A model generated the notes under the pieces. That model was not told the DNA's origin. It saw nothing but the letters and a program-made list of their open reading frames with translations, and searched no databases. From Lonicera japonica (taxonomy: Eukaryota > Streptophyta > Magnoliopsida > Dipsacales > Caprifoliaceae): a DNA stretch of 64,000 bases. A program made the translations under genes and the position numbers. Positions 34,179-46,496 of this stretch are shown here, in pieces (within the stretch, counting starts at the first letter, position 1; every line of letters begins with the position of its first letter). The stretch spans positions 5,592,394-5,656,393 of the forward strand of contig CM038470.1 in the NCBI GenBank assembly GCA_021464415.1. Reading direction: 5' to 3'.

Positions 34179-35949
34179 ATGTTCACAGAAGGCCTGGATG
34201 AAAGCGCCCTTCATTGGATCAAACAGGTACCAAAACCCTAAGAACCTCCCCACTTCAAATCTTTGAATATTAATACGCAATTTATTTACTATTTTAGCTC
34301 AAATCAAGCAATATATGCATTCTTCCCTTTAATTTCATAAGGCGTTTGTTTTGTTGTGTTTCGATTTGGGTATTTTACGAGTTTATTATTTTGATTTCGC
34401 ATTTACACTTTCAAATGGGTGTTAATTTTGATTTCAATTTGGAAACTTTACCAGCAGGGATCTGAGAAAGAACAAGTCCAGATTCGATCACCATTGACGG
34501 AGAAGAGCGAATACGAATACCCAATTCCAAAATCCCCTCTAGGGTTCAATTCCGGTGCTTCCAAATCTTCACATATTTTGCCTCCCTTGAAATTCCATTC
34601 TGGCCTTTTGGGACCTCGTAATACTGTCAATCTTAGCCTCGATATCGATGAATATGATGATGATGATGATGCAGAGGAGGAGGAGGATGATGAGAGTGTT
34701 GCTTCAGCTCCTAATGATTTTGATGGAAATGGAAATTACTCTGAAGAAGAAGATTTCAAGAGGCTCTATGGTGAAGAAATATTGAAAACAAGCCCAAAAT
34801 TGAGTCCAAGTAGATTGAGTAAGCCTAATGGTCGGTACGAGTCTACTTTGAACAGAGGGGGGTTAAAGGAGAATCTTCAGATCGAAGTACCCGAAATTAT
34901 CAGAAGATTTACAGACAATGAATTGGGTTTTGGGGGAAGTGGGCAGCAGAGTGCAATTTCTGGCGGCAGCTGTAGGATGCGTGAGAAAGCTCAAATTCAC
35001 AGTGCATATGTAAGAATCTCATTCTCTGTCATATCATATGAATTTACTGTAAAATGGCATTTGGTTGTCTCTACAAATACACTGATGTTGTGTTTGGGTA
35101 ACCAATTCGGAGCTTTGGAATTGAAATTTGAGCAAAAATTAGCCTACACATTTCTGTGTGTTGGAATTATGTAAAGCTAATTTTTGCTCCAATTCTAATT
35201 CCAAATCTCAAAGATTGGGTTCCCAAATCCAGCTTGATTGTCTTTTTCTACATCTAGTGTCATTTGGTTCGAGTTTTTGTAATCCTAAATTGGTATATTC
35301 ACACTATGAGTCTCATAGTTCATGGCAAGATGTTGAATCATAAGTTGACAAGGCTCAAACTTTCTATGTGAAATTACCATTTTGGATTCCACGAACGAAC
35401 AAAAACTCGAACCAAACGAGCACCTAGAGTTGAGCTTAGACAATGATTCAATGAACGAGATGATTATTTTGTCATCTTTATAAAATTGACAGACTGACTA
35501 TTTGAATCAATTTTGCTCATAAAAGTTCAAAAAAGATGTTCAGATCCTGATTAACTAATGAGGTTAACTGAGAATCATTTGTAGCTTATCGACTAAAGTT
35601 GATGAATACAGGGTACACCAGTTGGGAAACTCAATGATGTAGTGGACTTGGGAACTCCAAGTGCACCACCCATTACGGATATTGGGATGCAAGACAATTG
35701 CGCTGTTGAAAGTGAACTGAGTAAAGGTTCTGAAGGTTTAGCTGGAATTGAGCAAATTTTAAATGAGGCCAATATGTCAAATAAATCAGTACCAGATTGT
35801 TATGGCAGTGAAGAAACACTGGGAGAAACAGAAGCAACGGCCCCTTGTTGGCAAACATACCCACTGGATCTGTCACCCTTCTATAACACCAGGTCTTATA
35901 TCCCATACACCCTTTTTATATTACTCTTGATAGAAAATGTTCCTACTAT

Positions 35950-35992
<43 letters not shown>

Positions 35993-38900
35993 GTACACAT
36001 AGTTTCGTTGTCTAATACAAAATCTAGTGCAACCTTAAGATACTTAGGGCTTGTTTGGTTGCACACTACTTTTTTTTTTCCCCAAAATTTTAAAAACTCA
36101 ACTCAAAATCAACTCTACTTTCACACTTTCCAAAATTTATTTCACTATATTTTCTCTCTCTAATTTTTTTTTTAAAACGCCATAACTTTAAATCCAAAAA
36201 TCCAAAAATAATAAAAAATATATATTTGAAACCTACTCATCGAGATCTATAAAATAAGATCCATTGTGACTATTTTTTGAAATTTTTTATGCGTTTTTTT
36301 CATTGGTTAAAAAAAAGTCAAACAAGACCAAATTCACTTTTCAACATAAAAACTCTAACTCAAAACATTCAACCAAATACCAAACTTTTAAAAACTTATC
36401 TAGAAAACTTGTCTAGAAACATTAACCAAACACCAACTTAGTTATTTAACCTAAATAGATAGTTCCTAAAAATGCAAAATTATTATGTACACATAGTTTC
36501 GTTGTCTAATACAAAATCTAGTGCAACCTTAAGATACTTAGTTACTTAACCTAAATATTTAGCCTAGTTGATAGTTCCTAAAAATGCAAAATATTTCTAG
36601 CAAAATCTGATTTTGTGCTTAATGTTTTCAAGGTATCTTTTTTGCAATAGTTACTATTATTGTGGCTATCCACTCAATATTACTATGCATGTTCGGTTAT
36701 TAAATGTCATTTTGCGAAAACTCCTTTCTCCGCTGTTCATTTATACTGTCGGTAACATTCCAAAAGCTATGTATGCATTTGACAAGGAATTCTTAATTTT
36801 CCCAAATAATTCAATACTTAAACAGTTAAACTGCAGTTTCGATGTTCAGTTATAAGTATACTTTTAAAGCCAGCTCTAACATGGGAAACAAATTTGCTCA
36901 ATCGATATCACAAAACTCCCCAATGTTTCAAGATTTGTTCAAGAGTTATAAAAAATACTTTTTCCCTTTCTCAATATGATTTTAGTGCACCCACATAAAT
37001 TCTTTCTAATTCAGAAATTTTAAAAATGCTCCTTTTCCCCAGCAGTGGTCAAAATGCATGGCAAACTCTTGTAGCATATGATGCATGTTTTCGCTTATGC
37101 CTAAATGCATGGACAAGAGGTTGCACAGAGGCACCCGATTTTCTTCGTGATGAGTGCCTTCTTCTTCGTAGTGTGTTCGGGTACGTTTTCTTCTCTGATT
37201 GTGTACTTTAAGACTCTACAATTACCTGTGAGTATGTAGCTATGTGTCATTTCCGAAGTCTGAATGGCCATGGTTCTATTATTTTATAGATTGCACAATT
37301 TCTTGTTGCAACCTCGGGGTTCACAACAAATGGAAAGAGGTACTACTAAGAATGTAGAGCAAGCATACCCTGTTAAAGTAAAGAAGGTGATTGGAAAAAT
37401 TCGCGTCGAAGGTATGGGCTTAATATTAAATAAACCGTATTCTGAAACTACATTAATAAAAACCACTAGTGTCCGTCATGATTATATTATATTTATCTAT
37501 TACTATATATTTAGTGAGAGGAGGATTTTTGTTATGCACTTGAAATTTCAAAGTTATTCTTCATGCTTTAGAAAACAAAAACAGTGTTTAAACTAAGATT
37601 TGAACCCATGGCCTCAAAATATCTGCTTATCAAGAACTCATGAGTCATGCTCATGCCACCACCACCTGACCAAATGCCATCACATGTAGTATGAGACTAT
37701 GAGGAAATTCAAGGTATAATTTTGCACACACATCGAGTATGTCTCAAGTTCTAGTCATTATTATTAACATTGACGCTCGTAGTTGCGAAAACCTTGTTTT
37801 AATCTTTGTAAACTAGATGTGTGTAAAATTAATAAACAAATAATCTGATATAAATGCTTGATTATGGCAGTGAGAAAGATGAGGATAATACCAAGGCGGA
37901 AACTTAAGAGCACTTACTCACAACGAGGTGCAATGTATATGCAAGTGGGAGTAGAGTACGCCCGACACGTTTCATCACTTGTGAAAAGCAGCATCAGTTC
38001 TCTTAAACGTACCTCGTTTTCATTGGCATGTGAAGGTTTGTGCTTCTTTTGCCCACATATTAGAACATAACAAAAATGGAATAGTGGAATGTTAGATTAG
38101 ATTTTGTCAATTTTGTCAAGATATCAAAAAACATAGTCAACAAAAAGATTTATACAATTATATTTTCCCGTGTATGTTTGTATATTGAATGATCATTAGT
38201 CTTGTGACGTTTACAGAGACAATGTCATGCTTGTTTCATCTGAGAAGTTCATCGGAAGATGCTCAAACTGAACAGGGCTCATCTATTTCCTTGAGGCCTG
38301 GGACTGGGGACTACCATGACTTGTAAGTTGCTAATTTAGTTTTAAAGTTGCCTCTCATTTGTCGGGAATTTCTGGAAAGAAAAAGGTTTTGATCTGAGTA
38401 ATTGTTACAAATATAAGCTCCCTGTTTTTATAATTGTTAGATTCTTTCCCCTGCGCGCACCGGAATCTCAAAGAAAAAAGTACAAATGGGGGGCAATGTC
38501 TAATTTTGTCTAATTAACACACCGTGTTTGTGTAATTCTTTGAGATTCCCTTGCACGTGGAGGACAAAGTCTAATGTTTACAAAAACAGGAGGGTATGTC
38601 TGATTTCACATTAAGAACAAGGGACAAAGTCAAGGAATACCTATATTTTAAATTGATAATCTTAAAGTAAAAAACAAAAAAGAAAACCCACAAACTAGCA
38701 CAGACACAAAGGAATGAAAAGGAATTCACAGAATATTCTTCCAAGAAATAAAGAAGATAAAATGGAAAGTCATTGGTAATATGCAGCAGTTTCTTAACAA
38801 AATATGATTCCATTATAGTGGAACAACATTAATTAATATAATTTATATGAATTTTTTTATACTGTCAAGATTAAAAAAGTATATTACTACTACATGCATG

Positions 38901-41900
38901 TAATTTCAGTTTCCCAGAGAACCAAGGAGATGCTCTTCTGCTTGAAGTGCAGGATGAGAAGAAAGCTGTCCAAGGTCGAGCTATCATTCCAATTACGTCA
39001 TTGACTGACAATCCCGTATGTATCATCTCTGTATATATAATCTGATAGTGCTTCTTGATTATATAACTGCATTATTCTATACTAACCATTCATAATCTAT
39101 ACCCAAACTATGCAGAATGATAGAATTAGGTGGTGGCCGATTTATCACGATGATCATGAGTGTGTTGGGAAAGTCCAGCTATTCATCAGTAGTACAGTTA
39201 CATGTGATGAGACCGCCAACATAAAGGTTTGACTAATCTGTTTCGAATCATTTCAACTAAATTCTAGTTCAATTACCAAGGAATCTATCTTATTTCATTA
39301 TTTATTTATTTATTTATTTTGTGCTCTAACTTGTGACAGAGTGGACCAATTGTGGAAACCCTAGCATATGATCTATTGTTGGAGGCTGCCATGCGTGCGC
39401 AAAAATTTTGTGCACGGAAATTATGGCTTGATGGACCTTGGAAATGGCTGCTGACTGAGTTCGCCGATTACTATGGAGTTTCAGATTCATACGCTAAGCT
39501 AAGGTACTTAATTACAAAATTATTCAAGTTGGTTCAATATTTAATATGATATTCTCTAACTTCTCTTTGGTAAATAGACATCTTTCACACGTAATGAGTG
39601 TTGCTACTCCTACAAAAGATTGCTTGGAGCTCGTGCATCAATTACTTGTACCCGTGATTAAGGCCAGGAGTGAGAAAACATTAACAAGACAAGAGGTATA
39701 TATAGGCTTCAAAATACCCACTATACATCCACGATTGTCACAATCATTTCAGTAGTTCAATGATGAAAATTAAATTATGTACAAAAACTAAGCCATATTT
39801 GTCATTGTTGTATTGCAGAAAACTATGTTATTGGATTGTGAGACACAAGTGGAGAGTCTCTTGGAAAATGCTTTTGAGAATTACAAATCCTTAGATGAAA
39901 ACTCTCCTACAGGGTTACTAGTAGATGCATTGGGCCCGATGCCCGAGGCTGCTGCACCAGCTCTATCTCCTGCTGTGCAATTATACACCCTTCTGCATGA
40001 TATTCTTGCTCAAGATGCACAGACCATGCTGAGAAACTATTTACGGGTGAGTCTTTTTAACCACTAACTAGGGCATAAATATTGTTCATTGAAAACCATG
40101 CAAATGCGTGTTCCCATACAAAAAATATTTAGTACTCCTGGAGTAACACATGGACGTGCTCCAAAACCCATAGTTGAGCACCAAATAAGCGCATGTTCGT
40201 TCTTTATATAATTTTTGACTCCTGCATTGAGCATCACAATTGGACTGGAGTACGGTAATGTGGTACTCCAAGAGTGCTGAATATCTTCTTCTGGCCATAT
40301 ATGATTTTCACTATTATTTATATTTTAAGTTGAAACCAAATGGCCATTTTTTCTGAATGTTCTACAGACGGCAGCAACAAAGAGGTGTCGGGCACACATG
40401 GGGGAGACAGACGAGTTTGTGTCGAACAATTCTGAGGGTTTTATGGATCCCGTTGCAATCTCCACAGCATATTTGAAGATGAAGAATTTGTGCACAAATA
40501 TAAGTAATGAGATACAGGCAGACATTAAGATCCACAATCAGCACATACTCCCTAGGTACCACAAAACTTATTATATCTTCTGCGCACTATAAAATAAATT
40601 TATATCTTGAGAATGTGTTGAATATACAGAAAGGTAATCATTATACTTGTTGAATATCCAAGGCTGCCTATATGTATGAGAGATATTGGGTAGGCCTAGT
40701 ATATACACCAGAGTCACTGGTGAAGCTCCAAGTGGGTGCCACCATAAATATAGGGGGGCACGGTGGTGGGGAAGCAACGCGACATATGGCACTTCACTTT
40801 TGGCAGGCTCTGACATACTGCCACACAATACACCAGATGTACCCAATATATACTCCATGAACAACTTCTGACATGTGATGTAATCCGTTATTTTTTCAGC
40901 TCAATAGATCTGTCAAGCATAACTGCCACAGTTTACGGCACTGAATTGTGTAAGAGGCTTAGAGCTTTTCTTGCTGCGTGGCCACCGTCTAGGCCCCAAC
41001 CCCATGTTAATGAACTTCTGATAGCAACTGCTGATTTTGAAAGGAATCTCGAGTCATGGAATATCAGGTTTGTCAATAAACTTCATACAACACCCAGAAA
41101 AGAAAAAGGCTTCAATGACACAAAGTACAGCGAAGTGGTTTAATAAACTTCATACAACACCTAGAAAGAAAAATGGCTTCAATGGCACAGAGTACAGTGA
41201 AATGAGTTAATTTAGGCAGATCTCACCTTATTCGTACTTGTTTTATCAACCGCATAATCATAGCGGGTGTATTGATGAGTTGTACCTGGTATGAATAACC
41301 TGTTGTTGGTGAATCCGGTAATTGCTATAGCACTGCTCAATGTCGAAAATTTTCTTTCTGACGTTATGAAATATGATTCTTCAGTCCAGTGCAAGGTGGT
41401 GTAGACTCGAGGAATTTGTACCACGATTACATTATGGTGTGGGTCCAGGACATGCAAGTCAACTTGCTTGAGTTTTGCAAGGCAGAAAAGGTACCTTTGT
41501 TTGATGCATATATACACACAGTGTTACTGATTACTATCTTTAGGCTCAATCAAGCATCATTGTTTCAAAGACGGATAAAACTTTTTGAGCCCAAATTGAA
41601 TGAAAAAGCCAATGAATTTCTTCTTGCAGGTGCCATGGTCGGGAGTAATTACAAACTATTCAACCTCGCCATTTGCTGAGGAGATGTATGAGAAAATCAA
41701 AGAAATGCTGGCAGAGTATGAAGTTGTTATCAACCGATGGCCTCAGTATATGTTGATTTTGGAGCATGTGAGTCTCTATGTTATACTCCAAGAGTTACCA
41801 AAAGAAAAAGTGATTCTTTGAATTTTTTTTTCCTAATGCTTTTAAATATCGATTCTTGGATTTTGAAAAGGCTGTTGCAAATGTGGAAAGAGCAACCATA

Positions 41901-43238
41901 AAAGCGATGGAAAAGCAGTACAGCGATATATTGACTCCTCTGAAAGACAGTATTCCGAAAAGGCTTGGCATTCAAGTCCAGAAATTAACAAGAAGACAAT
42001 CAACAACACTTTACTCCATTCCAAATCAAGTGAGTTCTCTTCTCAAATTTCATCTAACACAATCTTAGAGCATGATTATAATTACTCTTAATGATTGAGC
42101 TGATTTAAGGGAAAAAAAAAGTGTACGATTCTACAAGAAGTAACCATTGTCAGTTGAGTTTTTGTTGGTGTATTGAAGCAAATTGCATATAAGGCACGAC
42201 CTTTATACATGTATTGATGTATGTGCATATATAGCTAAATAACTCTTTCTTTTGCTGTCTTCTTCTTTTTTGGCAGTTGGGGACTTTTCTCAACACCATC
42301 AAGAGAATTCTGGATATTTTGCACTGCAGAGTGGAGGATAAGTTGAAGTCTTGGGCATCTTATTTGCCAGTTGTCAACGGTGACCAAAAGTCGAATTTTG
42401 GGGAGCAGATGAATGGAATCACTGTCTTGCTTAGAACTAAATACAAAAACTACATGCAGGCAACTGTTGTGAAGCTCATTAGCAATGTAAGCAAATATAA
42501 TTTCCTTTTGGAGTTAACCGCTACTAAAAAAAGAGCTGATCAAGAAAGTGGATTAACTAAAATTTATTTATTTACTATCTTTGAATGTCAGAACTGAAAT
42601 TATTCATATATATATATATTCGTTTCAGATGCAAACTAGTCGGAGTACACGGCTTCAAAGAATTCTGGAGGAAACAAAGGAAGCAGATGGGGAGGCTGAA
42701 GTTCGTGAAAGGATGCAAATGCTGAGTTCACAACTCATTGACTCCATTTCCAACTTGCATGAGGTCTTCACGAGTCGCATATTTGTTGCAATCTCTCGTG
42801 GTTTTTGGGACAGAATGGGAGAGGTAAATATATATGTGCATGTAAATAATTGTTTTCTAATGGTGGTTCTCAATTCTTATGCAATTTTCCTTCTTGTTAT
42901 GACTAGATTGTACTTAAGTTTCTCGAGGGCAGAAAAGAAAATCGAGTGTGGTACAATGGATCTTATCATGCTCTTGGGGTAAGTATCTTCGATGATGCAT
43001 CGTATTTTCTGAATTCCATTTCTCCTTAGCCAGCGGCAACCCCACGGTATCCTGCTCCTCTAGAGTGATTGAAATTGATCTAGAGTAGTAGTAAATCTTG
43101 ATCGTCTGTTTAAAATTGGATGCAAGGATTTTGCCTCTGGAGAGTACTCATATAATAGAAACTAAAATGTCAAAGTCTGACCCATCTAATTTCTTTAATA
43201 TCAACATTCTTCAATTCTCATCATTGTAGAGGAGCCCG

Positions 43239-43272
<34 letters not shown>

Positions 43273-43752
43273 AAAAAAAGCCCAAAATCACACGCAGAAA
43301 ATCTTTTTAAGTGCAAAAAAAGGCAGAGTTTGCAAGGAAGTTACCACTGTGTTTAATTTCACTAATTTTCCAAGGAAAATGTCCAAGATTTTCCATCAAG
43401 ATATCAAAGGGTATGACTTGCTTCAGCCTACTTTCTTGATTAAACACTTACACTGAGAAAAACAAGATCGTCAATATAAGAGACACTTGTGTATCAATTT
43501 CCTTTCTTTGTATTTTCGTGATTTTATTATTGCTATTATTATCCAACGGTCTTTAATTCTATAGAACTGACATATTTTACTTTTGTTTGGTAGATTCTGG
43601 ACGACACTTTTGCTTCACAGATGCAACGATTGCAAGGAAATGCTCTACAAGAGAAGGATCTAGAGCCCCCTCGCTCCATTATCGAAGCTCGGTCAATTCT
43701 TAGCAGGGATGCGACAAATGCAGCTGATACATCCACTTATATGTATTTCTAG
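34179..43752 (+). CDS. large C2/MUN-like plant protein (DUF810-related), 1,176 aa
   Basis: There are 21 coding exons: 34179-34226, 34458-35009, 35612-35892, 37046-37180, 37290-37411, 37871-38035, 38217-38322, 38910-39015, 39116-39226, 39340-39503, 39578-39695, 39819-40046, 40368-40555, 40900-41067, 41385-41490, 41630-41767, 41871-42029, 42277-42486, 42629-42823, 42907-42978 and 43594-43752. All are GT-AG and frame-consistent; the total is 3,531 bp ending TAG. It starts MFTEGLDESALHWIKQ. An acidic tract (residues about 78-97) precedes a conserved DLGTPSAPPI motif. Residues about 470-542 look C2-like (RAIIPITSLTD, RWWPIYHDDHECVGKVQLFI). The C-terminal half is helical (EFADYYGVSDSYAKL, DILTPLKDSIPKRLGIQVQ). 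The MUN/DUF810 link, which would suggest a role in membrane trafficking, is inferred. The protein is well conserved but I know no proven function. Introns 2 and 3 contain MITEs. Confidence 0.88.
35085..35232. mobile_element. MITE (palindromic), intron 2 of the C2/MUN-like gene
   Basis: The left arm TTTGGGTAACCAATTCGGAG, TTGGAATTGAAATT, GCAAAAATTAGC (35,092-35,142) is mirrored by the right arm GCTAATTTTTGC, AATTCTAATTCCAAA, GATTGGGTTCCCAAA (35,176-35,227). The arms are about 50 bp with a loop of about 30 bp, so transcripts could fold into a hairpin. The readthrough open frame at 35,010-35,174 is an artefact of this intron. Confidence 0.75.
35261..35421. mobile_element. short MITE, intron 2 of the C2/MUN-like gene
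   Basis: CATTTGGTTCGAGTTTTTGT at 35,261 is mirrored by ACAAAAACTCGAACCAAACG ending at 35,419, a near-perfect 18-20-bp terminal inverted repeat around about 120 bp. The flanks 'ctagtgt' and 'ctagagt' are similar but not identical. Confidence 0.7.
35946..35991. repeat. (TAT)n microsatellite
   Basis: About 15 uninterrupted trinucleotide units in intron 3 of the C2/MUN-like gene. Likely polymorphic. Confidence 0.9.
35985..36594. repeat. ~100-bp tandem duplication, first copy split by a MITE
   Basis: The unit (ATTATGTACACATAGTTTCG ... CCTTAAGATACTTAGTTA ... AGTTCCTAAAAATGCAAAA) is present at 36,480-36,594. A first copy is split into 35,985-36,046 and 36,438-36,479 by the insertion at 36,047-36,437. 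The second copy shows the uninterrupted site ACTTAGTTACTTAACC. Confidence 0.9.
36047..36437. mobile_element. PIF/Harbinger-like MITE (391 bp), TTA target duplication
   Basis: The left end is GGGCTTGTTTGGTT. The right end read on the other strand is GTTGGTGTTTGGTT, so the inverted ends share TGTTTGGTT. It is flanked by TTA on both sides (36,044-36,046 and 36,438-36,440), whereas the duplicate copy at about 36,538 has a single TTA. A 3-bp TWA duplication and the TGTTTGG ends fit Tourist/Harbinger MITEs. Confidence 0.85.
41075..41215. repeat. 77-bp tandem duplication in intron 14 of the C2/MUN-like gene
   Basis: AATAAACTTCATACAACACC recurs at 41,075 and 41,152, followed in both by AGAAA...GGCTTCAATG and ACAGYGAARTG-like blocks. 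The second unit differs by several substitutions and a short gap. It lies a few bases after the donor site at 41,068. Confidence 0.85.
43240..43279. repeat. poly-C run of 31 followed by poly-A of 9
   Basis: An uninterrupted run of 31 C, then 9 A, in the last intron (42,979-43,593) of the C2/MUN-like gene. The count may not be reliable in any read technology. Confidence 0.9.
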
Positions 43753-44108
43753 GGTTCCTTAATTTATGTTTTTGACAGTCTTGTGATCAGTGCAGAGAGT
43801 TTGGTTCCAATATTTTATGGTAGTATATTCTTTTGTATGTAGTAACAAACCATATTATTTTTGTAAAAGATCTTCAATATCAATAAATAATATAATTTTC
43901 AGAAGTTTTTTCCCATTTATGTATTCTAACCTCACTCTCTTTCACTTCAAGAAGAGAGAAGAATCTTTTTAACATCAATATAAGATTCTAAAATTTAGAA
44001 AGCAATCCAGTCTAGGAATGGTCTGCAAATTTTATTGAAATTGCATTTGCTTCTTTTAAACTAATGTTGTAGAAATATTTATTCAAATTTATCGTTAGGC
44101 ATATCATT

Positions 44109-44181
44109 GTGGGTGTAGCTCATATGCTAGAGTGCTGGCTTCGCATGCGAGAGGTGCAAATTTTGATTCCCCGCACGTCCA
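44109..44181 (+). tRNA. tRNA-Ala (anticodon CGC), degenerate
   Basis: The 73-base block starts GTGGGTGTAGCTCATATGCT and matches plant tRNA-Ala through the D arm and anticodon arm. The anticodon loop is GCTTCGCATGC in a good stem (ctggc/gcgag region), and the block ends CCCCGCACGTCCA. The 5' strand of the T stem reads CAAAT, which cannot pair with the 3' CCCCG, and the acceptor stem has two mismatches. It is therefore most likely a pseudogene, or the relic head of a tRNA-derived SINE. A T-rich stretch follows. Confidence 0.75.
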
Positions 44182-44899
44182 TTTATTTTGGTTTTTTTTT
44201 TCTTTTCTTTTCCTCTTTGTTGCATAATAATTCCTTTTATGATATTATACAAATTATAGGATACGTGGGGCTCGTTTATGCACTCTAATTATAACTCACA
44301 TTGCTCAAATTTTTTTATTGTTATTTCTAATATCGTAGTTGTAACTCAAAAAAAATTGCGGACAAAATCATCATGAATGCTTGTATGCCTCTTCGCTCTC
44401 ATAGAACAACAATTTACACACAACTTTAAATAGTTTGGAACATATGCTTTATTTCAAGATAGTCTATTTCACACATGATTTCAAGTATTCTTCCAACAGA
44501 ACATTCTCATACAATGCCCTTCAAAAGAAAAAGAAAATGAAGAAACTATTCAATTCAATTCAAAATATTTTTTCTCATTTTACACCATGGTCAACAGGTA
44601 CCGTTGAGTATACAGTCCGACCCAATAATCCAAGCATTAATTTGAGACTAAATTACTCAGTATGATTTAATTCAATTTTTAAATTGATAAGAGAACGAAA
44701 TATTAAGAGGTACTTGCTCCAATTTTGACTATATTTTTTTTTAAAATACACTAATTTTAACATAATCAATAATCGGGACTACACTTATTTTATTTTATTT
44801 TTATATTAATAATCGAGTGTACAACTTTTTTTTTTTCTTATTGTATAATTGTTACATTAATTATGATAAAAAAAATATTCATTTACTTATAACAAGTCT
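44182..44899. other. 3' flank of Cys/Gly-rich copy A, paralogous to 57,430-57,830
   Basis: TTTACACCATGGTCAAC at 44,579 and ACATTCTCATACAATGCCC at 44,501 recur at 57,779 and 57,435/57,711. They mark the downstream flank of the same duplicated unit. The site CTCATACA at 44,506-44,513 is the empty counterpart of the hAT MITE insertion at 57,447. Confidence 0.7.
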
Positions 44900-45406
44900 A
44901 TGACATGTTCATTAATTTCATCTTCCTGAACTCAATGTTTACACCAATGTATGTAATGATAAATAAGCAAAGATTTCACAAAATGATTTACTCTATTAAC
45001 TGGCACAATCCCAATAAATTCTCCCAACAGTAATTTCAAAAGCAAATTCAACGCATCTAAATCATATATAATCTTATTAAAAAAAAGATCATATATAACC
45101 TTCATTTCATTCTCTCCCAGATTTCCGAAGACAGATGTAATTTGAAATGCCACTGGAGGAAAGGATATGGAAATTGTGTTTTTGGATGAAAAGAATTTAA
45201 GTAATTCTAGATGGACATAAGATGAGAACACGTTTACAGGATATGCTGACATGTCATCCATAGACATTAATTAGGTAATTACGATTAGATTATGTATAAG
45301 TTGTACCATGAATTAATACATCTCACTTGTAATAATATTATTGACTCATTATTGTTCCTACTTTTTCAATCACCACCTACCACAACCACCACCACCATCA
45401 TCATCT
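44900..45406 (-). pseudogene. Cys/Gly-rich protein gene, copy A, 3' part
   Basis: 44,930-45,240 matches 58,385-58,615 (blocks 'gtttacac', 'tgtaatgataaa', 'aatttctccca', 'agtaatttcaaaagcaa'), the 3' untranslated region of copy C. The coding end is left as (cca)n, Gly-rich on the minus strand, at 45,371-45,400. The gene is cut at 45,407 by the hAT element. Its 5' half resumes at 54,970. The minus-strand open frame 44,932-45,267 is translation of this untranslated region. Confidence 0.65.
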
Positions 45407-45695
45407 CTGTGGTAGAGCCAGAATTTCAATTTGGCAGGGGCCTAACTACCACCAAGCAAAAAAAATAAACAAAACTACAAGAAATAATAACACTGCAATA
45501 TATATACACACAGTTATATTAAAATATTATACATCTATTACAAAAAGAGATGTCTAACAAAAAAATCTATAACAAAAAGAGATGTTTAACAAAAAAATCT
45601 ATACCAAAAGAGAGGTTTAACAAAAAAATCTATAACAAAAAGAGATGTCCACAAAAAATAATGAGTTACAGAATTCTTCTCCGGGCCTTCATATT

Positions 45696-46480
45696 CTAAA
45701 AATGTTTAATTACCTCTTCATTTTCAATATTTTTGAACACATCATTCTCGGTGTATGCCCCTAAAGAATCATTCATCAACTCATCTCCTAAACAATTGCG
45801 TAGTTGAGACTTGATGATCTTCATCAAAAAGAATACACTTTCTATGATCGCAGTTGCAACAAGTGAGAGCAATGCTAACTTCAAGATCAAATATACTAAT
45901 GGATATGTACGATACTTTTTCACTTGAACCAACTTTTTAACAAGTCCACTAACTCACACAACATCAGAAAACAATGATTGGAGCGAATATCCATAATATA
46001 GTTGTCAAGCTGATGCTCAAGTGCCATTAGCTCATACATTTTAAAGTCCAAGGGGTAAAATTCAGTAAATCGAAGTAATTTAATTTTATTAAATGCGAAA
46101 AATGAATTGGTTGGATTAAGAGAAGCCATACAAATCAACAATTTCTTATTCACCTCATTAAAACGATTGTTCAACTCTTGAAGTTGAAAATCTAGCACGG
46201 CATAGAACAACTCAATACAATAACAGTGACGATTTGTGTTTTCTTCTGAATTGCAGCGTGATCTTCCTTAAACCACAAATATGTCTTCCATGTTTGGGAC
46301 TTTGATCTTATGTTTAACACAAAATAAAGACACTTGATGTAACAAGGACTCCCATCCTTCTTCTCTTATTCTTTAGAGTTTTGCTTTGGTTAGTGTTATA
46401 GCATTAACAATATCTTGGCCTTTTTTTTTATAATGCTTGTGATAAATCATTTGTAATTTTTAAGATATTGCTTGAAAAAG
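45696..46480 (-). pseudogene. hAT transposase, C-terminal part (dimerisation domain)
   Basis: Minus strand: KKGQDIVNAI, then EEGWESLLHQVSLFCVKHKI (about 46,440-46,280), then FNEVNKKLLICMASLNPTNS (46,150). The hAT C-terminal dimerisation stretch YPLVYLILKLALLSLVATA, IIKSQLRNCLGDELMNDSL and IENEEVIKHF ends at 45,696. A frameshift near 45,930 and stops upstream break it. This order matches plant zinc finger MYM-type 1-like hAT transposases. Confidence 0.88.
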
Positions 46481-46496
46481 CTAGAGCGTTTGCGTG

